NCBI GenBank assembly: GCA_028869255.1
Contig: CP110972.1
Span: forward strand, 3,663,001 to 3,727,000
Reading direction: 5' to 3'
Length of the DNA: 64,000 nt
Origin: Pseudomonas poae
GTDB lineage: Bacteria; Pseudomonadota; Gammaproteobacteria; Pseudomonadales; Pseudomonadaceae
Position 1 is the first letter of the stretch; each line of letters starts with the position of its first letter. The translations under genes were made by a program, and so were the position numbers. Of this stretch, positions 1 through 9,267 are shown piece after piece. Below the pieces are notes generated by a model, which saw nothing but the letters and a program-made list of their open reading frames with translations, did no database searches and had not been told where the DNA came from.

Positions 1-813
1 CTGCTATGCCTGGTGCCTTTCGCGCTGTTCTTTATCGTGTTTGAAATCGCCCCGCTGGTCTGGGTGCTGATCAACAGCCTGCAAACCGAAGAAACCGGCT
101 GGGGCCTGGATAATTTCACACGTATCTTCAGTTCGAAGTTCTACCTGCAAGCGATCCAGTTCAGCCTGGAGATCAGCTTCTACTCCAGCATCTTCGGCAT
201 CATCATTGCTGTGCTGGGCAGTTACTCGCTGCGCAAGGTGGACTCGCCACTGCGCAATTTCGTCACTGCCTTCGCCAACATGACCAGCAATTTCTCCGGC
301 GTGCCCCTGGCCTTCGCGTTCATCATCCTGCTGGGGTTCAACGGCAGCATTACCATCATGCTCAAGCAGGCGGGGATCATTCAGGACTTCAACCTGTATT
401 CCAAAACCGGGCTGATCATCCTCTATACCTACTTCCAGATTCCCCTCGGCGTGCTGCTGCTCTACCCGGCGTTCGACGCCTTGCGCGAGGACTGGCGCGA
501 GTCGGCGGCCTTGCTCGGCGCCAATGGCTGGGACTTCTGGCGGCATATCGGCCTGCCGGTGCTCACACCGGCCCTGCTGGGTACGTTCGTGATCCTGCTG
601 GCCAATGCCCTGGGCGCCTACGCCACGGTCTACGCCCTGACTACCGGTAACTTCAACGTGCTGCCGATTCGTATCGCCGGCCTGGTGTCGGGGGATGTGT
701 CACTCGACCCGAACCTGGCCAGCGCCCTGGCCGTGGTGCTGGTAGCGCTGATGACCCTGGTCACCGTGGTCCATCAACTGCTGCTCAAGAGGAGCTACCA
801 TGTCTCGCGCTGA
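1..813 (+). CDS. ABC transporter permease, first subunit (5' end outside window)
   Basis: This is an inner-membrane subunit of a binding-protein-dependent importer of the spermidine/putrescine-type permease family. The reading frame is open from base 1 (LLCLVPFALF), so the true start lies upstream. The chain is strongly hydrophobic with about six membrane segments. The ATPase-docking EAA loop is visible as EDWRESAALLGANGWDFW, followed by a conserved LP. It overlaps the next permease by 14 bases and is followed by an ATPase gene, so this is one transcription unit. The substrate cannot be told from the sequence; the binding protein is presumably just upstream, outside the window. Family level is secure, substrate is not. 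Confidence 0.9.
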   Translation: MLCLVPFALFFIVFEIAPLVWVLINSLQTEETGWGLDNFTRIFSSKFYLQAIQFSLEISFYSSIFGIIIAVLGSYSLRKVDSPLRNFVTAFANMTSNFSGVPLAFAFIILLGFNGSITIMLKQAGIIQDFNLYSKTGLIILYTYFQIPLGVLLLYPAFDALREDWRESAALLGANGWDFWRHIGLPVLTPALLGTFVILLANALGAYATVYALTTGNFNVLPIRIAGLVSGDVSLDPNLASALAVVLVALMTLVTVVHQLLLKRSYHVSR

Positions 814-1600
814 AGCCGGCCCGGCCTCCCTCTACCACCGCGTGGTGGTGTACCTGTTGTTTGCGATCCTGGTGCTGCCGTTGATCGGCACCTTCGTCTA
901 CTCCATTGCCAGCAGTTGGTCGGCCACCATCCTGCCCGCCGGTTTTACCGTGAAATGGTACGTGCAGCTGTGGAGTGACCCACGCTTTCTGATGGCCTTC
1001 GGGCAATCGCTGCTGGTCTGCGTGGGGGCACTGATCCTGTCGGTGGTGTTGATTCTGCCGCTGCTGTTTGTGGTGCATTACCACTTCCCCAGGCTGGATG
1101 CGCTGATGAACATCCTGATCCTGCTGCCGTTTGCGGTGCCGCCGGTGGTGTCCTCGGTGGGCCTGCTGCAACTCTACGGCTCCGGGCCATTTGCGATGGT
1201 GGGCACGCCGTGGATTCTGATCGGTTGCTACTTCACCGTGGCCCTGCCGTTCATGTACCGGGCGATCACCAACAACCTGCAAGCGATCAACCTGCGCGAC
1301 CTGATGGACGCCTCGCAGCTACTGGGTGCCAGCACCTGGCAGGCGGCGATCCTGGTGGTGCTGCCGAACCTGCGCAAAGGCTTGATGGTAGCGCTGCTGC
1401 TGTCGTTCTCGTTCCTGTTCGGTGAGTTCGTGTTCGCCAACATCCTGGTGGGCACCCGCTACGAAACCCTGCAGGTGTACCTGAACAACATGCGCAACAG
1501 CAGCGGGCACTTCACCAGTGCCGTCGTGATTTCCTATTTCTTCTTTGTGCTGGTGCTGACCTGGGCCGCCAATATCTTGAACAAGGACAAAAGCCAATGA
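800..1600 (+). CDS. ABC transporter permease, second subunit
   Basis: A 266-residue inner-membrane permease, the partner of the preceding subunit in a heterodimeric importer pore. The start is ATG at 800 with a GAGGAG ribosome binding site at 789-794, inside the end of the upstream gene. About six membrane helices are evident, and the EAA loop reads LRDLMDASQLLGASTW with a following LP in VVLPNLRKG. The stop codon overlaps the ATG of the ATPase gene (ATGA at 1597-1600), which implies translational coupling. It belongs to the polyamine/2-aminoethylphosphonate-like permease families (COG1177 type); the cargo is unknown. Confidence 0.92.
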   Translation: MSRAEAGPASLYHRVVVYLLFAILVLPLIGTFVYSIASSWSATILPAGFTVKWYVQLWSDPRFLMAFGQSLLVCVGALILSVVLILPLLFVVHYHFPRLDALMNILILLPFAVPPVVSSVGLLQLYGSGPFAMVGTPWILIGCYFTVALPFMYRAITNNLQAINLRDLMDASQLLGASTWQAAILVVLPNLRKGLMVALLLSFSFLFGEFVFANILVGTRYETLQVYLNNMRNSSGHFTSAVVISYFFFVLVLTWAANILNKDKSQ

Positions 1601-2586
1601 GCTTCGTCAGCGTCCAACACCTGCAAAAAGGCTACGCCGGCACACCGGTATTCAGTGATATCAACTGCGAAATCGCCAAGGGCGAGTTCGTCACCCTGCT
1701 CGGCCCGTCCGGGTGCGGCAAGTCCACCTTGTTGCGCTGCATCGCCGGCCTGACCTCGGTAGACAGTGGGAAAATTCTGCTGGATGGGCAGGATATCGTC
1801 CCTCTGAGCCCGCAGAAACGAAACATCGGCATGGTGTTCCAGAGCTATGCACTGTTCCCCAACATGACCGTGGAACAGAACGTCGCCTTTGGCCTGCGCA
1901 TGCAAAAGGTCAACGCCGACGACAGCCATAAGCGCGTGCAGGAAGTGCTGCAACTGGTCGAACTCAAGGACCTCGCCGGGCGCTACCCGCACCAGATGTC
2001 CGGCGGCCAGTGCCAGCGCGTGGCCCTGGCCCGCTCGCTGGTGACCCGCCCGCGCCTGTTGCTGCTCGATGAGCCGCTGTCGGCACTGGATGCGCGGATT
2101 CGCAAGCACCTGCGCGAACAGATCCGCCAGATCCAGCGCGAACTGGGGCTGACCACGATTTTCGTGACCCATGACCAGGAAGAAGCCCTGACCATGTCCG
2201 ACCGGATCTTCCTGATGAACCAGGGCAAGATCGTGCAAAGCGGTGACGCCGAAACCCTCTACACCGCGCCGGTGGACGTGTTCGCCGCCGGGTTTATCGG
2301 CAACTACAACCTGCTGGATGCGGACAAGGCCAGCCAGTTGCTGCAGCGCCCGATCAGCGGGCGCATCGCGATTCGTCCGGAAGCCATCGAACTCAGCCGC
2401 AGCGGCGAACTCGACGCGCTGGTGCGCAGCCACAGCCTGCTGGGCAACGTGATTCGCTACCGCATCGAAGCCCGTGGCGTGGAATTGGTGGTGGACGTGC
2501 TCAACCGTTCGGCCGACGATCTGCACCCCGACGGTCAGCGCCTGGCACTTTCCATCGACCCCAGCGCGCTGTGTGAAGTAGCCTGA
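1597..2586 (+). CDS. ABC transporter ATP-binding protein
   Basis: A 329-residue ATPase that powers the importer encoded by the two upstream permeases. All nucleotide-binding motifs are intact: Walker A GPSGCGKST near residue 40, Q-loop VFQSYALFP, signature MSGGQCQRVALARS, Walker B LLLLDEPLSALD and the switch histidine in VTHDQEE. A C-terminal extension of about 100 residues looks like the TOBE-type regulatory region of the PotA/MalK class. The ATG overlaps the permease stop by four bases. Family assignment is very secure; polyamine, phosphonate or another small solute would all fit this family. Confidence 0.95.
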   Translation: MSFVSVQHLQKGYAGTPVFSDINCEIAKGEFVTLLGPSGCGKSTLLRCIAGLTSVDSGKILLDGQDIVPLSPQKRNIGMVFQSYALFPNMTVEQNVAFGLRMQKVNADDSHKRVQEVLQLVELKDLAGRYPHQMSGGQCQRVALARSLVTRPRLLLLDEPLSALDARIRKHLREQIRQIQRELGLTTIFVTHDQEEALTMSDRIFLMNQGKIVQSGDAETLYTAPVDVFAAGFIGNYNLLDADKASQLLQRPISGRIAIRPEAIELSRSGELDALVRSHSLLGNVIRYRIEARGVELVVDVLNRSADDLHPDGQRLALSIDPSALCEVA

Positions 2587-2616
2587 GCAGCAACGAAATC
2601 TGAGAGAGCGTGACGG

Positions 2617-3270
2617 ATGGCATTGGTAATTTTTGATTTGGACGACACCCTGATCCACGGCGACTGCGCCACCCTGTGGAGCGAGCAGATGGGCCGCCTG
2701 GGGTGGGTCGACCCCGAGTCGTTCATGCGCAGGAACACGGAGCTGATGGACGCCTACAGCCAGGGCAAGCTGGCCATGGAAGACTTCATGGACTTCAGCC
2801 TGGAGCCAATGATCGGCCGCACCCCGGAAGAAATCGACCACCTGGTGGAGCCATGGGTCGAGGACATCATCGAACCGCTGATCTACAGCGACGCCACCAA
2901 AACCATCGCCCGGCACCGCGCGAATGGTGACCGGATTCTGGTGATTTCCGCCTCGGGCACTCATTTGGTCACGCCGATTGCGGCGCGTATCGGCATAGAT
3001 GAAGTGCTGGGGATTGATCTGGAGGTCAGCCACGGCGTGTACAGCGGCCAGACCGTGGGTGTACTGACTTACCGCGAAGGCAAAATCACGCGCCTGCTGG
3101 AATGGTTGGAGCAGGAAGGTGAAAGCCTGGAGGGGGCGTACTTCTATTCGGATTCACGCAATGACTTGCCATTGTTGCTCAAGGTGGATCACCCGCAAGT
3201 GGTGAACCCGGACCCGGTGTTGCGTGAGCATGCACAAAAGGCCGGTTGGCCGATTCACCACTGGGTCTGA
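2617..3270 (+). CDS. HAD-IB family hydrolase (phosphoserine phosphatase-like)
   Basis: A 217-residue soluble phosphatase of the haloacid dehalogenase superfamily, subfamily IB. Motif I is FDLDDTLIHGD near residue 5, with the nucleophile and acid/base aspartates two residues apart. Motif II is VISASGTH, and motif III/IV is the lysine in REGKITRL followed by YSDSRNDLPLL. The helical cap lies between residues 20 and 95, as in SerB-like enzymes. It begins 30 bases after the ABC ATPase gene on the same strand, so it may act on the imported solute or its phosphorylated product; that link is inference. The natural substrate is unknown. Confidence 0.88.
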   Translation: MALVIFDLDDTLIHGDCATLWSEQMGRLGWVDPESFMRRNTELMDAYSQGKLAMEDFMDFSLEPMIGRTPEEIDHLVEPWVEDIIEPLIYSDATKTIARHRANGDRILVISASGTHLVTPIAARIGIDEVLGIDLEVSHGVYSGQTVGVLTYREGKITRLLEWLEQEGESLEGAYFYSDSRNDLPLLLKVDHPQVVNPDPVLREHAQKAGWPIHHWV

Positions 3271-3286
3271 TTCACCCAAGACCAAC

Positions 3287-3375
3287 TGTGGGAGCGGGCT
3301 TGCTCGCGAAAGCGGTGTATCAGTGAAGAATGTTTCATCTGACACACCGCTTTCGCGAGCAAGCCCGCTCCCACA
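3287..3375. repeat. REP-type inverted repeat (REPIN/BIME-like)
   Basis: Two long arms, TGTGGGAGCGGGCTTGCTCG and its reverse complement, flank a short spacer. It lies between the convergent HAD hydrolase and quinone oxidoreductase genes. The same arm sequence recurs in several other gaps of this window. It could also end transcription from both sides. Confidence 0.85.
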
Positions 3376-3397
3376 TTGACCGCACTTCAAGTTGAAA

Positions 3398-4360
3398 TCA
3401 GGTCAGCGTTTCGTCAATCACCAACACCAACTTCCCGGAAATCTGATTAGTCGCCAGTTCGGCAAACGCCGCCTCGGCGTCCTTGATCGGGAAGGTCTTG
3501 GCCAGTTGCGGGCTCAGGCGGCCTTCAACAAACAGTGGCCAGACATGCTGGCTCAAGTCGCTGAACAGGTCTGCCTTGAACTGATCACTGCGGCTGCGCA
3601 GGGTCGAGCCCAGCAACTGAATGCGCTTGCCCAGCACCTGGGCCAAGTCCAGCTGCGCCTCGCGGCCGCCCATCAGGCCGATCAATACCCAACGGCCATC
3701 CAGGGCCAGCAGTTTGAGGTCGAGTGCCGCATAGCTACCGCCAACCGGGTCCAGGATCACATCGAACGGCCCAAAATCGCGCAGCCCTTCAATACCGTCG
3801 GTACGTACCACGCCGCCCTGGGCACCGAGTTCTTCGCAGTAGGCCAGGCGCTCCGCTGAGCCGACGCTGACCCAGCACGGGCTGCCAAACGCCTTGCACA
3901 ACTGGATCGCCGCCGAGCCCACGCCGCTGGCACCGGCATGCAGCAACACTTTTTCACCCGGCTTGAGGCCCGCCAGCTGGAACAGATTGAGCCACGCGGT
4001 GCTATACACCTCAGGCAATGCTGCCGCTTCGACCAGCGACAAACCTTCCGGCACCGCCAGCACGTGCCGCGCATCCACCACCACTTCTTCGGCCATGCCG
4101 CCCCCGGCCAGCAGCGCGCAAACGCGATCCCCCACCTGCCAGGACGAGCCCGCACCGACTTCGCTGATCACCCCGGAACACTCCAGGCCCAGCACAGGGC
4201 TAGCGCCCGGCGGGGGTGGATAGAGCCCCGCACGCTGTAATAAATCGGCGCGATTAAGGCCGGCGGCCGACACCCGAATGCGAACTTGGCCTACATCGCA
4301 GGTAGGACTGGGTTCTTCTAACCACTCCACACGACCTTCAACGCCTTGCAATGCTTTCAC
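3398..4360 (-). CDS. NAD(P)H quinone oxidoreductase, MDR superfamily (PIG3-like)
   Basis: A 320-residue zinc-free medium-chain reductase that probably reduces quinones with NADPH. The start is GTG at 4360, preceded by a good GGAGG site. The N-terminal GroES-like domain spans roughly residues 1-130, and the Rossmann domain follows with the cofactor loop HAGASGVGSAAIQL. The zinc-ligand cysteines of alcohol dehydrogenases are not evident, as expected for the quinone oxidoreductase/PIG3 branch. It is divergent from prc, with about 140 bases between the starts. The same neighbour order occurs in P. aeruginosa (PA3256-PA3257, from memory). Confidence 0.9.
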   Translation of the reverse strand: MKALQGVEGRVEWLEEPSPTCDVGQVRIRVSAAGLNRADLLQRAGLYPPPPGASPVLGLECSGVISEVGAGSSWQVGDRVCALLAGGGMAEEVVVDARHVLAVPEGLSLVEAAALPEVYSTAWLNLFQLAGLKPGEKVLLHAGASGVGSAAIQLCKAFGSPCWVSVGSAERLAYCEELGAQGGVVRTDGIEGLRDFGPFDVILDPVGGSYAALDLKLLALDGRWVLIGLMGGREAQLDLAQVLGKRIQLLGSTLRSRSDQFKADLFSDLSQHVWPLFVEGRLSPQLAKTFPIKDAEAAFAELATNQISGKLVLVIDETLT

Positions 4361-4498
4361 AGTGCCTCCATAGTGAGTCTGGACTGAGCCCGTAGCTGTA
4401 GCGCCGGGCTTTTTGCATTATGCGACCGGATCATATGGAACCGGCTCCCTCAAAGACGGCCTAATATGCGTTATCAATTGCCCCCGCGTCGAATCAGC

Positions 4499-6580
4499 AT
4501 GAAGCATTTGTTCCCCAGCACCGCCCTCGCTTTTTTCATTGGTCTCGGCTTCGCGTCGATGTCGACCAATACGTTCGCAGCCAACAGCTGGGACAATCTT
4601 CAGCCTGATCGCGATGAGGTGATTGCCAGCCTTAACGTCGTCGAGTTGCTCAAGCGCCATCACTACAGCAAGCCGCCGCTCGACGACGCTCGCTCGGTGA
4701 TCATCTACGACAGCTACCTCAAGCTGCTGGATCCGTCGCGCAGCTACTTCCTGGCCAGCGATATCGCTGAGTTCGACAAGTGGAAGACCCAGTTCGACGA
4801 CTTCCTCAAGAGCGGCGATCTGCAACCCGGCTTCACCATCTACAAGCGCTACCTGGATCGCGTCAAAGCGCGTCTGGACTTCGCCTTGGGTGAACTGGAC
4901 AAGGGCGTCGACAAGCTCGACTTCACCCAGAAGGAAACCCTTCTGGTGGACCGTAAGGACGCCCCTTGGCTGACCAGCACCGCCGCGCTCGACGACCTGT
5001 GGCGCAAACGCGTCAAGGACGAAGTGCTGCGCCTGAAGATCGCCGGCAAGGAGCCCAAGGCCATCCAGGAGCTGTTGACCAAGCGCTACAAAAATCAGCT
5101 GGCGCGTCTGGACCAGACCCGCGCCGAAGATATCTTCCAGGCTTACATCAACACCTTCGCGATGTCCTACGACCCGCACACCAATTATCTGTCGCCGGAT
5201 AACGCGGAAAACTTCGATATCAACATGAGTCTGTCGCTGGAAGGCATCGGTGCCGTCCTGCAAAGCGATAATGACCAGGTCAAGATCGTGCGTCTGGTGC
5301 CGGCAGGTCCGGCGGACAAGACCAAGCAGGTGGCCCCGGCCGACAAGATCATCGGTGTGGCCCAGGCCGACAAAGAGATGGTCGATGTGGTCGGCTGGCG
5401 CCTGGACGAAGTGGTCAAGCTGATCCGTGGGCCGAAAGGCAGCGTGGTACGCCTGGAAGTGATTCCGCACACCAATGCGCCGAACGACCAGACCAGCAAG
5501 ATCGTGTCCATCACCCGTGAAGCGGTGAAGCTCGAAGACCAGGCTGTGCAGAAGAAAGTCCTCAACCTCAAGCAGGATGGCAAGGACTACAAGCTGGGCG
5601 TGATTGAGATCCCGGCCTTCTACCTGGACTTCAAGGCGTTCCGTGCCGGCGATCCGGACTACAAGTCCACCACCCGTGACGTGAAGAAAATCCTGACCGA
5701 GCTGCAGAAGGAAAAAGTCGACGGCGTGGTCATCGACCTGCGCAACAACGGCGGCGGTTCACTGCAGGAAGCCACCGAGCTGACCAGCCTGTTTATCGAC
5801 AAGGGCCCGACCGTGTTGGTACGCAACGCTGACGGCCGTGTTGATGTGCTGGAAGACGAGAACCCGGGTGCCTTCTACAAAGGGCCGATGGCGTTGCTGG
5901 TCAACCGTCTCTCGGCTTCGGCTTCGGAGATTTTCGCCGGCGCCATGCAGGACTATCACCGTGCGCTGATCATCGGCGGCCAGACTTTTGGCAAAGGCAC
6001 CGTGCAGACCATTCAGCCGCTGAACCACGGCGAGCTTAAACTGACACTGGCCAAGTTCTACCGGGTTTCCGGGCAGAGCACCCAGCATCAGGGCGTGCTG
6101 CCGGACATCGATTTCCCGTCGATCATCGACACCAAGGAAATCGGCGAAAGCGCTCTGCCTGAGGCCATGCCGTGGGACACCATCCGTCCTGCGATCAAGC
6201 CTGCGTCGGACCCGTTCAAGCCGTTCCTGGCGCAGTTGAAGGCTGACCACGACACCCGCTCCGCCAAGGATGCCGAGTTCGTGTTTATCCGCGACAAGCT
6301 GGCCCTGGCCAAGAAACTGATGGAAGAAAAAACCGTCAGCCTCAACGAAGTGGATCGCCGCAAGCAGCACACCGACATCGAAAACCAGCAACTCGTACTG
6401 GAAAACATCCGCCGCAAGGCCAAGGGTGAAGATCCACTCAAAGAGCTGAAGAAAGAAGATGAAGATGCACTGCCGACCGACGCTGACAAAACCAAGCCGG
6501 AAGACGACGCCTACCTGGCCGAGACTGGCCGGATCCTGCTGGACTACCTGAAAATCACCAAGCAGGTAGCCAAGCAGTAA
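4499..6580 (+). CDS. prc: Carboxy-terminal (tail-specific) periplasmic protease Prc/Tsp
   Basis: A periplasmic S41 protease of 693 residues that degrades proteins with hydrophobic C termini. In P. aeruginosa the orthologue (AlgO/Prc) cleaves truncated MucA and so affects alginate synthesis. ATG 4499 was chosen over the in-frame 4466 start because a clean signal peptide begins there and ends near NTFAAN. A PDZ domain lies around residues 230-320, and the catalytic region includes GVVIDLRNNGGGS, then the serine in LSASASEIFAGA and the lysine in GGQTFGKGTVQ. The C-terminal helical DUF3340-type domain is complete. Length and motifs are normal for an active enzyme. Confidence 0.96.
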   Translation: MKHLFPSTALAFFIGLGFASMSTNTFAANSWDNLQPDRDEVIASLNVVELLKRHHYSKPPLDDARSVIIYDSYLKLLDPSRSYFLASDIAEFDKWKTQFDDFLKSGDLQPGFTIYKRYLDRVKARLDFALGELDKGVDKLDFTQKETLLVDRKDAPWLTSTAALDDLWRKRVKDEVLRLKIAGKEPKAIQELLTKRYKNQLARLDQTRAEDIFQAYINTFAMSYDPHTNYLSPDNAENFDINMSLSLEGIGAVLQSDNDQVKIVRLVPAGPADKTKQVAPADKIIGVAQADKEMVDVVGWRLDEVVKLIRGPKGSVVRLEVIPHTNAPNDQTSKIVSITREAVKLEDQAVQKKVLNLKQDGKDYKLGVIEIPAFYLDFKAFRAGDPDYKSTTRDVKKILTELQKEKVDGVVIDLRNNGGGSLQEATELTSLFIDKGPTVLVRNADGRVDVLEDENPGAFYKGPMALLVNRLSASASEIFAGAMQDYHRALIIGGQTFGKGTVQTIQPLNHGELKLTLAKFYRVSGQSTQHQGVLPDIDFPSIIDTKEIGESALPEAMPWDTIRPAIKPASDPFKPFLAQLKADHDTRSAKDAEFVFIRDKLALAKKLMEEKTVSLNEVDRRKQHTDIENQQLVLENIRRKAKGEDPLKELKKEDEDALPTDADKTKPEDDAYLAETGRILLDYLKITKQVAKQ

Positions 6581-6648
6581 ATGATGGCGATTTAATGTGG
6601 TCGCTCCCCGGAGTGTCATCATATAGACATCATTCTGTCGTGAAATGT

Positions 6649-6683
6649 AGGACCGCAGGCTTAACGCCTGCGGTCCTTTTTTT
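6649..6683 (+). terminator. Rho-independent terminator of prc
   Basis: A 12-base perfect stem (AGGACCGCAGGC with its complement) is followed by seven T residues. It sits between prc and the c-di-GMP gene. Confidence 0.93.
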
Positions 6684-6697
6684 CGATCGAGATCGCC

Positions 6698-8467
6698 ATG
6701 ACCATGACCGAACAGCTGAATGCATTGGGCTCTATCCTGGCTCAAGGCAGTTTGCACAGCCTGTTCCAACCGATCATCTGCCTGTCCGAACGGCGCATCC
6801 TCGGCTACGAAGCCCTCAGCCGCGGCCCCTCCAACAGCCCGCTGCACTCCCCCGTCTCGTTGTTTTCCGTGGCCAGCCACGCCGGGCGCCTCAGTGAACT
6901 GGAAATCGCCTGCCGCGAAAGCGCGTGCCGACGCTTCAGCGAACAGAAGCTGCCGGGCAAGCTGTTTCTCAATATCTCGCCCGAATCCCTGATGGAGACG
7001 GCGCATCAACCTGGGCGCACCCTGCAACTGCTGCGCGACTTCGGCATCCCGCCGAACCAGGTGGTGATCGAGCTCACCGAGCAAACGCCCACCGACGATT
7101 TCGACCTGCTGCAGACCGCCCTGCATCACTACCGCAACATGGGTTTCGCCATCGCCCTGGATGACTTGGGCGCTGGGTATTCCAGCCTGCGCCTGTGGTC
7201 GGAGTTACGTCCTGATTACGTGAAAATCGACCGGCACTTTATCGACGGCATCCACCAGGACGCGCTCAAGCGCGAGTTTGTCGGCTCTATCCTGCAGATC
7301 GCCAGGGCCTCACGCGCCCAGGTAATTGCCGAGGGTATCGAGTTGCCGGAAGAGCTGGCGGTGCTCACGGAAATGGGCGTCGACCTAGTCCAGGGCTATC
7401 TGCTCTGCCGCCCGCAGGAACACCCGCCGCAGGAAGCGCGGCAGATGCTGCCCAAACCGGACAGCGCCAATATCGCCCTCAGCGACGAAGGCAGCGACCT
7501 CAGCGCCCTGCTCAACGAACAACCGGCGGTGGATCAGGACACGGCCACCGCTCAGGTGCTGGAGTCGTTCCGCCGCCAGGCCAACCTCAATTCGCTGGCG
7601 GTGCTGGACGGGCGCGGTCACCCGGTCGGCATCGTGCATCGGCATTCGCTGTCCGACGCCCTGCTTAAGCCTTTCGCCACCGATCTGTTTGCGCGCAAGC
7701 CCATCAGCCGCCTGATGAGCGATGATTTTCTGGCCGTGGAGCTGAGCCAATCCCTGCAACAAGTCAGCCGCTTGTTGACCAGCCGTGCGCGGCAACGCAT
7801 TGAAGAAGATTTCATCATCACGCTCAATGGCGACTACCTGGGCCTGGGCCGGGTGATCGACGTGCTCAAGCTGATCACCGAGCTGAAAATCCAGCAGGCC
7901 CGCTACGCCAACCCACTGACGCTGCTGCCGGGCAACGTGCCGATCCAGCAGTGCCTCACACGGTTATTGCAGCAACAGCGGGAGTCGGTGATCTGCTACG
8001 TGGATATCGACAGCTTCAAGCCGTTCAACGATATCTATGGCTACGGGCGTGGGGATGAGGTGTTGCTGTGCCTGGCGCAGTGCCTCAACGACCGCGTCGA
8101 CCCAAGCCGCGACTTTGTCGGACACATTGGCGGGGATGATTTTTTGCTGGTGCTGGGGCCGCAGGATTGGCGCAAGCGACTCAACCAGTTGCTGGATGAT
8201 TTTCACACCCAATGCCGACGCTTCTACCGCGCCGAGCACCTCGATGCCGGGTGCTTTGTGGCCTTGAACCGCCAGGGCGTGCGCCAGGAGTTTGCATTGC
8301 TGTCGCTGTCGATCGGCGTGGTGCATTTATATCCACAGGCCTGTGCACAACTGGATGCCAGCCAGTTGGCGGAACTGGCGTCACAGGCCAAGCACCATGC
8401 CAAGGACATAGCCGGCTACAGCATCCATGTGATCGACAGCATGGACGTGCTGACCCAGGCGCTTTAG
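6698..8467 (+). CDS. EAL-CBS-GGDEF cyclic-di-GMP protein
   Basis: A 589-residue cytoplasmic c-di-GMP protein resembling P. aeruginosa PA3258. Order of domains: EAL phosphodiesterase (residues ~10-245), paired CBS domains (~265-390) and GGDEF (~410-580). The EAL site looks complete: GYEALSR, FLNISPES, VIELTEQ, IALDDLGAGYSS, VKIDRHF, IAEGIE and QGYLL. The GGDEF motif reads GGDDF, a conservative change at the fourth position, so cyclase activity is uncertain. ATG 6698 follows the prc terminator. The stop overlaps the converging gene by four bases. The CBS pair suggests adenine-nucleotide sensing, which is inference. Confidence 0.93.
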   Translation: MTMTEQLNALGSILAQGSLHSLFQPIICLSERRILGYEALSRGPSNSPLHSPVSLFSVASHAGRLSELEIACRESACRRFSEQKLPGKLFLNISPESLMETAHQPGRTLQLLRDFGIPPNQVVIELTEQTPTDDFDLLQTALHHYRNMGFAIALDDLGAGYSSLRLWSELRPDYVKIDRHFIDGIHQDALKREFVGSILQIARASRAQVIAEGIELPEELAVLTEMGVDLVQGYLLCRPQEHPPQEARQMLPKPDSANIALSDEGSDLSALLNEQPAVDQDTATAQVLESFRRQANLNSLAVLDGRGHPVGIVHRHSLSDALLKPFATDLFARKPISRLMSDDFLAVELSQSLQQVSRLLTSRARQRIEEDFIITLNGDYLGLGRVIDVLKLITELKIQQARYANPLTLLPGNVPIQQCLTRLLQQQRESVICYVDIDSFKPFNDIYGYGRGDEVLLCLAQCLNDRVDPSRDFVGHIGGDDFLLVLGPQDWRKRLNQLLDDFHTQCRRFYRAEHLDAGCFVALNRQGVRQEFALLSLSIGVVHLYPQACAQLDASQLAELASQAKHHAKDIAGYSIHVIDSMDVLTQAL

Positions 8468-8835
8468 GCCTCGGCGGATTCCGGGTATTCGTATTCGAAT
8501 ACGCGCACCACTTCCGAGGCGTGCCAGGAGGCTGCAGCCACACCATCAGAGGGCCCACTGAAGCGCCCCAGACGCTCCACGCACTCAAAGAAACCGGTAC
8601 GCGGCAGACGGCTGGCGCCCTGGCTGATCACCAGCGAGCTGCGCAACGGCTGCTCGGCCTTGGCGTCCAGCGCGGCCAGGTGCTCCAGCGCGGCGGCCAG
8701 GGTCTGCATGGCCGGCGTAGGAAACTGCAGGCGCTCCAGCAGCGCGCGGTATGTCAGCAGATGGCGCTGGCGGCGCGCCTGGTCCAGCTCATTGAGTAAG
8801 CCATCCCAGTGTTGACGGCTGATACGTAGGCTCAA
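8464..8835 (-). CDS. Conserved hypothetical protein, coupled to the upstream HTH gene
   Basis: A 123-residue soluble protein with no domain I can name. It is rich in Leu, Arg and Ala, largely helical in the first 80 residues, and has an acidic tail (VFEYEYPESAEA). I chose the TTG at 8835 because it overlaps the stop of the upstream HTH gene in the sequence TTGA and has a GGAGG site about nine bases before it; an ATG further upstream would overlap the HTH gene much more. The overlap indicates translational coupling with the regulator. It could be a partner in a two-gene module; no activity is inferred. Confidence 0.7.
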   Translation of the reverse strand: MSLRISRQHWDGLLNELDQARRQRHLLTYRALLERLQFPTPAMQTLAAALEHLAALDAKAEQPLRSSLVISQGASRLPRTGFFECVERLGRFSGPSDGVAAASWHASEVVRVFEYEYPESAEA

Positions 8836-9170
8836 GATTCTTCCCTCCAACCTGCAACGCCCAATTCCCAAGCCAGGCTGCGGCGAATCGCGGCATCCGG
8901 CTGGCGCTCACCACTTTCGATCAATCCAAGATACGAGGGGCTGATACCCACGGTGCGGGCCAGGGTCTCGATGGCCAGGCCCTTGGCTTCGCGCAAGCCG
9001 CGCAGGTCTGCGAGCGGGCGCAGGTCCTGGCCGGGTGCGGCTTGGGCAGTAGCAGAAGAAGGCGGTGCGGGTTGTTGCTGACCGGCAGCTTTTAGCAGCG
9101 CCTGGTACTGCGCCCATGGCAAAACCGCGTATTCGGGTTCGCCATCGCGTGAAATTATCTGAATATCCAT
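8832..9170 (-). CDS. XRE-family helix-turn-helix protein
   Basis: A 112-residue DNA-binding protein. The start is ATG 9170 (MDIQIISRDGEPEYAVL); a possible earlier in-frame start adds eight unlikely residues. The N-terminal third resembles a small dimerisation element, then comes a low-complexity Ala/Gln/Pro linker. The C-terminal HTH (about residues 50-105) contains LREAKGLAIETLARTVGISP and SYLGLIESGERQPD, the classic Cro/C1 pattern. It is the first gene of a two-gene unit with the 123-residue protein. Such a short regulator often controls its own promoter; no operator is identified here. Confidence 0.82.
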   Translation of the reverse strand: MDIQIISRDGEPEYAVLPWAQYQALLKAAGQQQPAPPSSATAQAAPGQDLRPLADLRGLREAKGLAIETLARTVGISPSYLGLIESGERQPDAAIRRSLAWELGVAGWREES

Positions 9171-9267
9171 GAGTGCCCCGTAGGATAACAACACTTACAA
9201 CGTAAGCTCTTTCCTTAGGAGTGTAATCCTAACAGCCACAAAGGTCGCAGGGTGATAAACCGTGTCT

